DNA from: Szabonella sp046295215
Lineage (GTDB): Bacteria; Pseudomonadota; Alphaproteobacteria; Rhodobacterales; Rhodobacteraceae
Direction of reading: 5' to 3'
Assembly (NCBI GenBank): GCA_046295215.1
Contig: JBKBNP010000023.1
Location: 1-64,000 of the forward strand
Length of the DNA stretch: 64,000 nucleotides
The position numbers and the translations under genes were made by a program. Below the pieces are notes generated by a model, which had not been told where the DNA came from, did not search any database, and was given only the letters and a program-made list of their open reading frames with translations. Below are positions 50,839-61,600 of this stretch, piece by piece (the first letter of the stretch is position 1; each line of letters opens with the position of its first letter).

Positions 50839-51199
50839 CGTATCAACCGACCCCAACCGCGCCGAACCGTCCAGAGTGTTAACGCCGATTCGTCGGAGAC
50901 GGCCACGGCCCGCTGACAGGGCGGGTTGCCGGACTGTTTCGGAACCACGGCAAATAAGTCGTGCCCAGCGCCTGCAACCCTGCCCCGGCAGCGGCCTCTG
51001 CCTTGATCCGGCGGACTTTGCGGCCGGAATGTGGCGGTGATATGGCATTGTCGCCGCTGCGGCACCGATCCCGCTGCGGCAGCGCGGCGGGTATCGCTCG
51101 GGGCCGCTTTGCGGTATTTTTACCCTTCTGTTGGAATGGTGTGACGCCTTGCCGCTGGCAGGGCGGGCACCATTTGGCGGTGGAAAGGGCCAGAAACGC
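50839..51199. other. Intergenic region before the PKS operon
   Basis: 361 bases between polymerase stop and PKS start. A small hairpin with a T-rich tail (ccgctttgcgg at 51103-51113, then tattttta) lies about 85 bases before the PKS start; it is too weak to call a terminator. No open frame with a good ribosome-binding site. Presumed promoter of the biosynthetic operon. Confidence 0.4.
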
Positions 51200-54100
51200 A
51201 TGAAGGATTCCGCAACTCCCCCCCAGATGCCGGGCGAGAATGACATCGCCATTGTCGGCATGGCGGCGCATTTGCCGGGGGCGGGTTCCGTCGCGGACTA
51301 CTGGGCCAATCTGCGCGACGGGGTCGAATCCATTCGTCATCTGACCGAGGCCGAGCTGCTGGCCGCGGGCGAAAGCCCGGCCCGGATGCGTCATGCGAAT
51401 TATGTGCCCGCCGCCGCGCCCCTGGACGGGTTCGAGACCTTCGACGCCGAATTCTTCGGCTTTTCCCCGAAAGAGGCCGCGATCCTCGACCCCCAGCACC
51501 GCCAGTTTCTGGAAGTGGCCTGGGAAGCGCTGGAGGATGCGGGCCACCCGCCTGAGGCTTTTCCAGGGGCCATCGGCGTCTTTGCGGGATGCGGGATGGG
51601 GAGTTACTTTTACTTCAACCTCTGCTCCAACCCGGATCTGGTTGAAAACACCGGCATGTTCCTGTTGCGGCACACCGGGAACGACAAGGATTTCCTGTCC
51701 ACCCGCGTCAGCCATGTATTCGACCTGAAAGGCCCCAGCATCAATATCCAGACCGCCTGTTCCACCTCGCTGGTGGCGGTGCATTACGCGGTGCAGGCGC
51801 TCTTGAATGGCGAGTGCGACATGGCGCTGGCGGGCGGCGTGACGGTGGAACTGCCGCAGGCGCGCGGATACATCTTCAACGACGGGGAAATCCTGTCGCC
51901 CGATGGGCATTGCCACGCCTTTGACCACCGCGCGCAAGGCACAGTGTTCGGGTCCGGTGCGGGCTGCGTGGTGCTGCGCCGCGCGGTGGATGCGATCTGC
52001 GATGGCGATCATATCTGGGGCATCATCAAGGGCACGGCAGTCAACAATGACGGTGCTGCCAAGGCCGGATACCTCGCGCCCTCGGTCGATGGGCAGGCCC
52101 GCGCGATTGCCGAGGCGCAGGCGATTGCCGGGGTGGATGCCCGCACCGTGGATTACATCGAATGCCACGGCACCGGCACCTATCTGGGCGACCCGATCGA
52201 GGTGTCTGCCCTGACCGAGGCCTTTCGCCAGACCACCGATGCCGAAGGCTTCTGCCGCATCGGGTCGGTCAAGACGAATATCGGCCATCTGGATACGGCG
52301 GCAGGGGTTGCAAGCCTCATCAAGGCGACGCTGGCGCTTTATCATCGCCAGATGCCGCCGAGTCTGAACTTCGAGGCGCCGAACCCCTCCATTGCCTTTG
52401 AGGGCAGTCCGTTCATCGTCAATGACCGGCTGACCGACTGGCCGCGCGCGGGCCATCCGCGCCGTGCGGGCGTCAACAGCCTTGGCGTCGGCGGCACCAA
52501 TGCCCATGCGGTGCTGGAGGAAGCACCTGCGCGTGCAGTGTCCGAGGCGTCGGACTGGCCGTTCCAACTGCTTGTGCTGTCGGCGCGGTCGAAATCGGCG
52601 CTGGACGGGCAGGCGGCCAACCTCGCCGCCCATCTGCGCGCCCATCCCGAACAGCCGCTGGCCGATGTGGCATGGACGCTGAAGGAAGGCCGCCGCGCCT
52701 TTGACAAACGCCGGGTGATCGTGGCGCAAAGCCATGAGGAGGCCGCCAGGCTGCTGGAAGGCGCCGATCCGCGCCGGGTCTGGTCCCATGACCATCTGGG
52801 CGACGCCCCGGAGGTGGTGTTCCTGTTCCCCGGCGGCGGCGCGCAATATGCGGGCATGGCGCGCGACCTTTATGAAACCGAACCCGAATTCGCCGACTGG
52901 ATGGATCGCGGGCTGGCCGTGCTGCAACCCCTGCTCGATTACGACATCCGCGCGCTGTGGCTGCCGGAACAAGGGGCGGAGGCAGCGGCGGAGGCGCGGT
53001 TGAAAAAACCATCCGTGCAACTGCCGTTGATCCTGATCGTCGAATATGCGCTGGCGAAACTTTACCAAAGCTGGGGCGTGCAACCTGCGGCGCTGGTCGG
53101 TCACTCGATGGGCGAAAACACCGCCGCCTGCCTTGCCGGGGTGATGAGTTTCGAGGATTGCATCGGCCTCGTGCATCTGCGCGGCACGCTGTTTGACACC
53201 GTTCCTGCAGGCGGGATGTTGTCGGTGCCCCTCGACGAGGCCGCCCTTGCGCCTTACATGACGGGCGATCTGGACATGGCGTCCATCAATGCACCGGGGC
53301 TTTGTGTGGTGTCGGGGCCGGATGCCAGCCTTGCTGCACTGGCCGACCGTCTGGCGGCCGACGATGTGGAAAGCCAGCGCATTGCCATCGACATTGCCGC
53401 CCACAGCCGGATGCTGGACCCGATCCTGCAACGGTTCGGCGATTATCTGCGCTCCATCCGCCTGAACCCGCCGCAGATCCCGGTGATTTCCAACCGGACC
53501 GGCCAGCCCCTGACGGCGGCCGAGGCGACGGATCCGGACTATTGGGTCGCCCATCTGCGCAACACGGTGCGCTTTGCTGCCTGCATGGACTGGCTGCGCG
53601 CCGAACCGGGGCGGGTGTTTCTGGAGATGGGCCCCGGTCGGGCGATGTCCTCGCTGGCGCAGGCCAATGGCGTGGCGCAGGGGCAGATCGTCTCGGCCCT
53701 GCGCCACCCGGAACAGGCGATTGCCGATGACATGTGGCACATGGCGACCATCGGGCGGCTCTGGGCCTGCGGGGTCGCGGTGGACTGGGCCCCGATCTGG
53801 GGCGAGGCACGGCGGCTCCGCGTGCCGCTGCCGACCTATGCCTTTCAGCGCAAACCCTATTTCATCCAGCCCGGCAAGGCTTCGGTGGTGGAGGCCGAGG
53901 CCCTGCCCGCCCGCACGGACGACATCGCGCAATGGGGCTGGAAACCCCAATGGCGCCCCCGCGCGGCGGAATGTGAGATCGACGTGGAGGCGGGGCTTGA
54001 CGGCTCCACCCCCCAGACTTGGCTGGTGTTTCTGGACGAGGCCGGGTTGGGTGTGGCCACCGCGGACCTGCTGCGCCGCGCCGGGCATCGGGTGATCCCG

Positions 54101-57100
54101 GTCCGGGCCGGAGATGCCTTCCGCAAGGACAGCGATGGCTACACGCTGGCCCCCGAACGCGGACGCGACGGCTATGACGCGCTGATCCGCGATCTGGTGC
54201 AGTCAGGCACCGTGCCCACGCGGGTCGCGCATTTCTGGCTGGTGACGGACCGCGAAACCTTCCGCCCGGGGTCGAGCTTTCTGCACCGCAATGTGGAACA
54301 GGGCTTCTATTCGCTGATGTTCCTCGCGCAGGCGCTGGCCGGGGAGAACCTGCCCGGCCCGGTCCATCTGACCGCCGTGACCAATGGCGCGGTCCGGGTG
54401 CGGGAGGAGGCGCTGACCCATCCGGAAAAGGCCACGGTCGCAGGCCCGCTGCGCGTGATCCCGCATGAATTGCCGGGCATGACGGCGGCGCAGATCGACC
54501 TCGTTCTGCCCGAGGCACCCCGCCGGGGGCGGGCGGATTTCGCGCCGCTTGCGCTGCAACTCATCGAGGATCTGCTGTCCCCACCCGCCAATGCGCTGGT
54601 GGCGCTGCGCGGCGCGCGGCGGCTGGAGCGTGGCGTGACCCCCGTTGCGCTGCCGGAAGGCGCGCTGGACCTGGCGCAAGGGTCCACCGTGCTGGTGACG
54701 GGCGGTTTTGGCGGCATCGGCTTGACGCTGGCCGAAGATATGATCCGCCGCCACCGCGCCAAAATCGCGCTGATCGCCCGCCGCCCCCTGCCGCCCCGCG
54801 ATGATTGGGAGGCCGAAATCACAGGCCAGGGCCCCGCCGCGCGCCGCATCCTCGCCCTGCAACGGCTGGAGGCGCTGGGTGGCGAGGTCATCGTGCTGGC
54901 CGCCGATGTCTGCGACCGCAGCGAAATGGCCGAGGCTGTGGCGCAGGCGACCGCCCGTCTTGGCCCGGTGCGCGTGGTGATCCATGCGGCGGGCGTAGTG
55001 GATGATGGCCCGCTCCTGTCGAAAACCCCCGCCTCAGTAGAGGAGGTTCTGGCCCCGAAACTGCATGGCACGCAGGTTCTGGACAGTCTTTTCCCCGATG
55101 GGGCCATCGACCTGATGGTGCTGTTTTCCTCCACCTCCACGCTGACCGGGCCTGCGGGGCAGGTGGACTATGTGGCAGCCAATGAATATATGAACGCTTA
55201 TTCACAATCCCGCACGGGTGGCAAGACGCGCGTTGTGGCGCTGAACTGGGGCATCTGGCAGGGCGTCGGCATGGCGGCCGAGGCGCTGGCCGACCGGCTG
55301 GGCACCCGCCCCGACGCCCCCCGCCTGCCGCTGGACGCGCCCCTTTTGTCAGAGGCGACATTCGACCGCGACGGCAATCGGCGCTTCACCGCAACGCTGG
55401 GCACGGATCACTGGATCCTCGACGGCCACCGCACCAAGGCGGGCGCGGCGCTGATCCCCGGCACGGGCTATCTGGAACTCGCGGCCGAGGCGCTTGCCGC
55501 CGAGGGCGTGGACGCCTTCGAGATCCGCGACCTCTATTTCTTCCGCCCGCTCGACGTGCCGGATGGTGAAACGCGCGACCTCCGGGTGACACTGGCGCGC
55601 AGCGACGAAGGTTACGGGTTCGAGCTGCGGTCCTCGGTGCCCATGGTGGGGCGGACCGGCTGGCAGATGAACGCAACCGCGCGGCTGATCCCGCGCAGCC
55701 CCGATCCGGGGCGGATCGACCCTGCGGCCATTGCCGCGCGCTGCGGCGTGGCGGAAGCCGGAAACGGGCTGAGGTCGCCGCAAGAGGAACATCTGACCTT
55801 CGGCCCGCGCTGGCGGGTGATCCGGTCGCGTGCCTTGGGCGCGGATGAAGGCATCGCCACGCTTGCCCTGCCACCCGAATTTGCCACCGAGGCCGGGCAT
55901 TGGCCGCTGCATCCGGCGCTGATGGATCTGGCGACCGGCTGGGCGATGGGGCTGATTGCAGGTTATCAGCCCTCGCATCTGTGGGTGCCGGTCAGCTATG
56001 GCGCGCTGCGCGTCCATGCGCCGCTGCCGGCCACCGTTGTCAGTTGGGTGCGCAACAGCGGCGCCAACCGGGCCGAAGGGCCAGTTGCGCGGTTCGATAT
56101 CACGCTGGCCGCCCCCGATGGCACGGTTTGCATTGAAATCGAAGGCTTCACCATCCGGCGGCTGGAGGGCGGGCTTGCCCTGACCCCCCCCACCGCACGC
56201 GATCTGGCGTTTGACGAACCTGTTGCCGCACGGGGCCTTTCGCCTGCCGAGGAACGCTTTGCCTGGACCCTGACGCAAGGCATCCGCGCCAATGAGGGGG
56301 CCGAGGCCTTCCATCGCGCCATTGCAGCGGGCGTTCCGCAGATCGTCGTCTCCTCGCTGGACCTGCCCGCGCTGATCGCGCAGGCCGACCGGCTGGAGGC
56401 CGCGCGCCCCGAGGGACAAAGCTTCGAGCGTCCCGATCTTGACAGCGCCTATGTCGAGCCACGCAATGATATCGAGCGTCAGTTGGTTGGCTTCTGGCAG
56501 GATCTTCTTGGCGTGGCGCAGGTGGGGGTGGAGGATGATTTCTTTGCCCTCGGTGGCCATAGCCTGATTGCCGTGCGGCTGTTTGCGATGGTGCGCAAGA
56601 CCTGGGCGGTGGATTTCCCGATCTCGGTGCTGTTCGAGGCCCCGACCATCGCCGCCTGTGCTGCGATGATCGAGGATCGCATCGGCCCGCAGGAAGGCTC
56701 CGCCGCTGCACCGAAAGCCCCCGCCCGCCGCTTCACCCATCTGGTTGCGATGCACGAACGCGAGGGCGGGCCGAAGGCACCCTTCTTCCTTGTCGCGGGG
56801 ATGTTCGGCAATGTGCTGAACCTGCGGCATCTGGCGCAGCTTATCGGCGGGGACAGGCCCTTCTACGGACTTCAGGCGCGCGGGCTCTATGGCGATGCCG
56901 AACCGCACCGATCCATCCCCGAGGCGGCAGCCGATTACATTGCCGAATTGCGGCAGGTGCAACCCCATGGCCCCTATCTGTTGGGTGGGTTCTCGGGTGG
57001 CGGGTTGACGGCATGGGACATGGCGCGGCAGTTGGAGGAGGCGGGCGAGGAGGTGGCAACCCTCGTGCTGCTGGACACCCCCCTGCCCCTGCGCCCCGCT

Positions 57101-57604
57101 CTGACCCGCGCCGACAAGGCGTTGATAAAGCTTGCGGAACTGCGCAAGCGCGGCCCCGGCTATCTGGTTGACTGGGCAAAGGCGCGGTGGGAGTGGGAAA
57201 TGCGCAAGCGCCAGCCGGGCAAGCCCGAGGATGCCGAAGGCGCCTTCCACAATGCCGCCATCGAGGCGGCCTTCCGCGAGGCGGTGGCGGGATATGACCT
57301 GCCCCGCAGGCAAGGCGAAACCGTGCTGTTCCGCCCGCCGCTGGATCTGCACTGGCAGGTGACATCCGGCAACTGGGTCAGCCGTGCGCGGGAATATGTC
57401 TATGCCGACAATGACCTGACCCGCTTTGCGCCCAAGCTGGAGGTGATCGAGGTTCCGGGCGACCATGACAGCATGGTGCTGGAACCGAATGTCCGCACGC
57501 TCGCCGCCCGCCTGCGCCGGGTGATCGCGCGGGTGGAACCTGTCGCCGCCGCCCCGCGCAGCAATCCCGAACCACCGGCCGCGCTGTCCACGGCGGCGGA
57601 ATGA
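51200..57604 (+). CDS. Single-module type I polyketide synthase (KS-AT-KR-DH-carrier-TE)
   Basis: 2134 residues from ATG 51200, preceded by ggaaagggcc. KS (about 13-440) has Cys187 in IQTACSTSLVAVH and the histidines of ECHGTGTYLGDP and KTNIGHLDTAAG. AT (about 537-885) has Ser636 in VGHSMGENTA; its later specificity motif reads IAAHSRML instead of HAFH or YASH. KR (about 1160-1365) has TGGFGGIG, Tyr1324 in VDYVAANEY and a VVDDGPL segment of B type. DH (about 1380-1660) has His1410 and Asp1576. The carrier (about 1757-1827) has Ser1788 in ALGGHSLIAV, a peptidyl-carrier-like motif. TE (about 1845-2110) has Ser1932 in GGFSGGG and His2089 in VPGDHDSM. All domains look active. KR preceding DH is not the textbook order. 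The stop overlaps the next start (ATGA). Confidence 0.92.
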   Translation: MKDSATPPQMPGENDIAIVGMAAHLPGAGSVADYWANLRDGVESIRHLTEAELLAAGESPARMRHANYVPAAAPLDGFETFDAEFFGFSPKEAAILDPQHRQFLEVAWEALEDAGHPPEAFPGAIGVFAGCGMGSYFYFNLCSNPDLVENTGMFLLRHTGNDKDFLSTRVSHVFDLKGPSINIQTACSTSLVAVHYAVQALLNGECDMALAGGVTVELPQARGYIFNDGEILSPDGHCHAFDHRAQGTVFGSGAGCVVLRRAVDAICDGDHIWGIIKGTAVNNDGAAKAGYLAPSVDGQARAIAEAQAIAGVDARTVDYIECHGTGTYLGDPIEVSALTEAFRQTTDAEGFCRIGSVKTNIGHLDTAAGVASLIKATLALYHRQMPPSLNFEAPNPSIAFEGSPFIVNDRLTDWPRAGHPRRAGVNSLGVGGTNAHAVLEEAPARAVSEASDWPFQLLVLSARSKSALDGQAANLAAHLRAHPEQPLADVAWTLKEGRRAFDKRRVIVAQSHEEAARLLEGADPRRVWSHDHLGDAPEVVFLFPGGGAQYAGMARDLYETEPEFADWMDRGLAVLQPLLDYDIRALWLPEQGAEAAAEARLKKPSVQLPLILIVEYALAKLYQSWGVQPAALVGHSMGENTAACLAGVMSFEDCIGLVHLRGTLFDTVPAGGMLSVPLDEAALAPYMTGDLDMASINAPGLCVVSGPDASLAALADRLAADDVESQRIAIDIAAHSRMLDPILQRFGDYLRSIRLNPPQIPVISNRTGQPLTAAEATDPDYWVAHLRNTVRFAACMDWLRAEPGRVFLEMGPGRAMSSLAQANGVAQGQIVSALRHPEQAIADDMWHMATIGRLWACGVAVDWAPIWGEARRLRVPLPTYAFQRKPYFIQPGKASVVEAEALPARTDDIAQWGWKPQWRPRAAECEIDVEAGLDGSTPQTWLVFLDEAGLGVATADLLRRAGHRVIPVRAGDAFRKDSDGYTLAPERGRDGYDALIRDLVQSGTVPTRVAHFWLVTDRETFRPGSSFLHRNVEQGFYSLMFLAQALAGENLPGPVHLTAVTNGAVRVREEALTHPEKATVAGPLRVIPHELPGMTAAQIDLVLPEAPRRGRADFAPLALQLIEDLLSPPANALVALRGARRLERGVTPVALPEGALDLAQGSTVLVTGGFGGIGLTLAEDMIRRHRAKIALIARRPLPPRDDWEAEITGQGPAARRILALQRLEALGGEVIVLAADVCDRSEMAEAVAQATARLGPVRVVIHAAGVVDDGPLLSKTPASVEEVLAPKLHGTQVLDSLFPDGAIDLMVLFSSTSTLTGPAGQVDYVAANEYMNAYSQSRTGGKTRVVALNWGIWQGVGMAAEALADRLGTRPDAPRLPLDAPLLSEATFDRDGNRRFTATLGTDHWILDGHRTKAGAALIPGTGYLELAAEALAAEGVDAFEIRDLYFFRPLDVPDGETRDLRVTLARSDEGYGFELRSSVPMVGRTGWQMNATARLIPRSPDPGRIDPAAIAARCGVAEAGNGLRSPQEEHLTFGPRWRVIRSRALGADEGIATLALPPEFATEAGHWPLHPALMDLATGWAMGLIAGYQPSHLWVPVSYGALRVHAPLPATVVSWVRNSGANRAEGPVARFDITLAAPDGTVCIEIEGFTIRRLEGGLALTPPTARDLAFDEPVAARGLSPAEERFAWTLTQGIRANEGAEAFHRAIAAGVPQIVVSSLDLPALIAQADRLEAARPEGQSFERPDLDSAYVEPRNDIERQLVGFWQDLLGVAQVGVEDDFFALGGHSLIAVRLFAMVRKTWAVDFPISVLFEAPTIAACAAMIEDRIGPQEGSAAAPKAPARRFTHLVAMHEREGGPKAPFFLVAGMFGNVLNLRHLAQLIGGDRPFYGLQARGLYGDAEPHRSIPEAAADYIAELRQVQPHGPYLLGGFSGGGLTAWDMARQLEEAGEEVATLVLLDTPLPLRPALTRADKALIKLAELRKRGPGYLVDWAKARWEWEMRKRQPGKPEDAEGAFHNAAIEAAFREAVAGYDLPRRQGETVLFRPPLDLHWQVTSGNWVSRAREYVYADNDLTRFAPKLEVIEVPGDHDSMVLEPNVRTLAARLRRVIARVEPVAAAPRSNPEPPAALSTAAE

Positions 57605-58620
57605 CCATGACCCGCAGCGTTCTGACCGTGATCCTGAACTGGCGCACCGCGCCCATGACACTGCGCGCCACCGGGGCCGCGCGTATCGCGATGGACGGCC
57701 TGCCGGGCGCCATCACCATCGTCGACAATGACAGCGGCGACGGGTCGTTCGAGGCATTGGTGGCCGAGGTTTCGGCGCGCGGCTGGGACCGGGGCGAAAC
57801 CCCGGTGCGCGTGCTGCAATCGGGGCGCAATGGCGGCTTTGGCGCGGGCAACAATGTGGGCATCCGGGCGGGTCTGCCGGGGGGCGCGCGGCCCGATTAT
57901 GTCTATATCCTCAATTCCGACGCCTTTCCCGAACCGGGCGCCATCCGCGCGCTTTACGACCGGCTGGAGGCACATCCCGGCACCGGCTTTGCGGGCAGTT
58001 TCATCAAGGGCGAGGATGGGGTGCCGCATCGCACCGCCTTCCGCTTCCCCTCCATCGCGTCGGAGTTCGAGGCGGCGGTTCGGTTCCGCCCGGTCTCGCG
58101 CCTGCTGCACCACCGCATCGTTGCCTTCCCGATCCCCGAGACGACCCAACCCGTCGACTGGCTGGCGGGGGCCAGCATGATGATGCGGCAGGATCTGCTG
58201 GACCGGATCGGGCTGTTCGATGAAACCTTCTTTCTTTACTTCGAGGAAACCGAGCTTTGTCGCCGTGTGGCCGATGCCGGGTTTGCCATCGATTATGTCC
58301 GGGACAGCGAGGTCGTGCATATCGGGTCGGTCTCGACCGGCATGAAGGTCTGGGCGCGGATGCCGCGCTACTGGTTCGACAGCCGGTTGCGTTACTTCAT
58401 CAAGGTCCATGGCCGCGCCTATGCGGTGGCCGCCACCTGCGCGCTGATCGCGGGGGCTGCGCTGTGGCGCGCGCGTCTGTTGATCCAGCGCAAGGACAGG
58501 CAGGATCCCCCGATGTTTCTCAGGGATCTGATCGCCCATTCCCTGCGGGCGGCTTTCCCGGGGGGCAGTGGACGGCCGGAAAACACCAAACGCGCCGAAA
58601 CCCGGCGTGAAGGAGCCTGA
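57601..58620 (+). CDS. Glycosyltransferase family 2 (rhamnosyltransferase-like) inside the PKS/NRPS operon
   Basis: 339 residues; the ATG at 57601 overlaps the PKS stop codon. GT-A fold motifs: VILNWRTAPMTLRAT, TIVDNDSGDGSFEAL, NGGFGAGNNVGIRAGL, YVYILNSDAFPEPGAIRAL (Asp-x-Asp-like site), DWLAGASMMMRQDLLDRIG and FLYFEETELCRRVADAGFAI. This is the group of dTDP-rhamnose transferases acting on lipid-linked or cell-surface acceptors. Its translational coupling to the PKS and its one-base distance from the NRPS gene suggest that it decorates the product. A role in the adjacent exopolysaccharide locus is the alternative. Donor and acceptor are unknown. Confidence 0.82.
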   Translation: MTMTRSVLTVILNWRTAPMTLRATGAARIAMDGLPGAITIVDNDSGDGSFEALVAEVSARGWDRGETPVRVLQSGRNGGFGAGNNVGIRAGLPGGARPDYVYILNSDAFPEPGAIRALYDRLEAHPGTGFAGSFIKGEDGVPHRTAFRFPSIASEFEAAVRFRPVSRLLHHRIVAFPIPETTQPVDWLAGASMMMRQDLLDRIGLFDETFFLYFEETELCRRVADAGFAIDYVRDSEVVHIGSVSTGMKVWARMPRYWFDSRLRYFIKVHGRAYAVAATCALIAGAALWRARLLIQRKDRQDPPMFLRDLIAHSLRAAFPGGSGRPENTKRAETRREGA

Positions 58621-58621
58621 G

Positions 58622-61600
58622 ATGACCACGCTTTCCCTACTGCTGATCGGCAATGAATCCCTCACCATCCAATGCGGGGAAATGGCACTGGCGCGCGGGC
58701 ACCGGATTGACGCCGTCGTGACCCGCAGCGCCGAGGTGCGGGGCTGGGCGTCGGGCCGCGCCCTGCGGGTTGTGGCGCAGGATCGCGACACCGGCGCGCG
58801 GCTCGGGGCGATTCCGGTGGACTGGCTCTTGTCGATCGCCAATCTCAACGTCATTCCCGAGGCGGTGCTGCATCTGGCGCGTATCGGCGCGGTTAATTTC
58901 CATGATGCCCCCCTGCCGCGCCATGCCGGGTTGAACGCGCCGGTCTGGGCGCTGCTGGAAGGCGAGGCGCAGCACGGCATCACCTGGCACCGCATGACCG
59001 GCGGGGTCGATGAAGGCGCGATCCTGGAACAGCGGATCTTCGACATCCGGCCCGATGACACGGCGCTGACGCTCAACAGCCGCTGCTTCGAAGCGGCGAT
59101 CGACAGTTTCCCCGCGCTGCTGGACCATCTGGAAAACGGCGACCCCGAGGGTGTGCCGCAGGATCTGGCGCAGCGCAGCCTGCATCTGCGGTCGGACCGG
59201 CCTGCGGCGGCCGGTCGGCTCGACTTCACGGCACCCGCCGAGGCGGGGCTGCGGCTGGTGCGCGGGATGGATCATGGCACCTACCTCAACCCCTTGACCT
59301 GCGCCAAGATCGAGGCGGCGGGCCGGGTGCTGGCCGTGGGCAAGGCGGCTCTGGCGGAAGGGGAGGCCAGCCCCGGCACAGTGCTGGAGGCAACCGAGGC
59401 CGGGTTGGTCGTCGCCTGCGGGACCGGCGCGCTTCGGCTGTCCGGGCTGCGCGACATGGCCGGAGCTGCGGTCTGCCCGCGCAGTCTTGGCGTGGAGCCT
59501 CTGGCCTCCCCGGATGCTGCCGAGGCCGCGCGCCTGACGAACGCGCTTGCATCTGTCGCCAATCACGAGGGCGCGCTGCGCCGCGCGCTGGCCGTGATGG
59601 ACCCGGCCAGGATTGCGACCCCCGACACGCAGGGTGCCGCAGAGTGGCAGCGGCTGGACCTGCCGGGAAACCTTGCGGCAAAGGCCATCGGGGCGCTGCG
59701 GGCATCTGGACTGGTCGCGGCGGATCTGGCCCACACGACTGGCGCGGACCCGGCACCGGGATATGTCAGCCCCTGGTCGCCCTTGCGGGTCGCCGTGACA
59801 GGCGCCGGGGCGGAGGCACAGGCCGCCTTTGATGCCGCGCTGGAAACCGCGCATGCGCGGCCCGGTTTCGCCACCGACCTGCCCCTGCGCGACCCCGCCC
59901 TCGCCGGCCTGCGTATGCCGCAGATCGCGCTGTCCGAGGCCGATGCGCCGCTGTCGGGCAGCGTGGTCACCCTGACGGCCCATGCGCTGCATTACGACCG
60001 CACCCGCCTGCCACAGGCAGAGGCCGAGGCGATGGCCGCCCGCATCGCCACCTTCGCGGCGGCCTTCACGCCCGGGGCAGAGGTGGCAACCCTGCCCCTG
60101 CTGCCCCCCGACGAGGCCGAGGCGGTGCTGCACCGCCTGAACGCGACGCAAACCGACCATGACCGTGCCCTGACTGTGCATCGCGCCTTCGAGGCGCAGG
60201 TGGCCCGCACCCCGGAGGCGGTTGCACTGGTGTTCGAGGGCACGGCGCTGACCTATGCCGACCTCAACAGCCGCGCCAACCGGGCGGCGCATGTGCTGGC
60301 GGCCATGGGGGTGAGGCCGGGCACGCTGGTCGGGCTTTGCGTGACACGGTCGGTCGATCTCTTGGTCGGCGCGCTGGCGATCCAGAAGGCGGGCGGGGCC
60401 TATGTGCCCATGGACCCGGCCTATCCCGCCGACCGCATCGCCCTTTACATCGAGGACAGCGCCGCCCCGGTGATCGTGATGCAATCCGCCCTCGCGCCCG
60501 GCCTGCCCACAGGCGGCGCGCAAGTGCTGGAGATTGACCGCGATCCCCGCCTGCGCGAAGCCCCCGGCTCCAACCCCGACAGCGGGGTCATGCCGGACGA
60601 TCTGGCCTATATGATCTACACCTCCGGCTCCACCGGGCGGCCCAAGGGCGTGATGGTTGAACATCGCAATGTCGCGAATTTCTTCACCGGGATGGATGCG
60701 CGGATCGGGGCGGAGGCCGGGGTCTGGCTGGCCGTCACCTCACTGTCCTTCGACATTTCGGTGCTGGAGCTGTTCTGGACGCTGGCGCGCGGCTTCAAGG
60801 TCGTGCTGTCCTCCGATGAAAACCGCGCGCTGGTGTCCTCGGGGCGGATTTCCTCAGGGCAGGGGATGGAATTCTCGCTCTATTACTGGGGCAATGACGA
60901 TGGCGTCGGGCCAAAGAAATACGAGATGCTGCTGGAGGGCGCGAAATTTGCCGATGCCAATGGGTTTGTGGCTGTCTGGACGCCGGAACGGCATTTCCAT
61001 GCCTTTGGCGGCCCCTATCCGAACCCTGCGGTGACGGGCGCTGCCGTGGCGGCGGTGACGAAAAACCTTGCCGTGCGGGCGGGCTCTTGCGTCGTGCCGC
61101 TGCACCACCCGGCCCGGATCGCCGAGGAATGGGCCGTGATCGACAACCTGACCGACGGGCGGGCGGGCATGGCCATCGCGTCGGGCTGGCAGCCCGAGGA
61201 TTTCGTGCTGCGCCCCGAAAACACGCCCCCCGCAAACAAGGCCGCGATGTTCGCCGCCGCCGATCAGGTGCGAAGGCTCTGGCGCGGCGAGGGCGTGGAG
61301 TTTCCGAAAGCGGACGGGTCAATGCTCACCGTGGTCACGCAGCCCCGCCCGGTGTCGAAGGAATTGCCGCTCTGGGTCACCACCGCAGGCAACCCCGAAA
61401 CATGGCGCGAGGCGGGGACGCTGGGGGCCAATGTGCTGACGCATCTTCTGGGCCAGTCGATTGACGAGGTGGCGGGCAAGATCCGCATCTACCACGACGC
61501 GCTGCGTGCCGCAGGCCATGACCCGGCCACCCACAAGGTGACGCTGATGCTGCACACCTATGTCGGCCGCGACCGCGACACCGTGCGCCGCGTGGCCGAA

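Noticed and set aside
50879..54088. A 1069-codon minus-strand open frame
   Set aside because: Antisense to the KS and AT domains of the PKS; no recognisable sequence.
55349..57661. A 770-codon minus-strand open frame
   Set aside because: Antisense to DH, carrier and TE of the PKS; no recognisable sequence.
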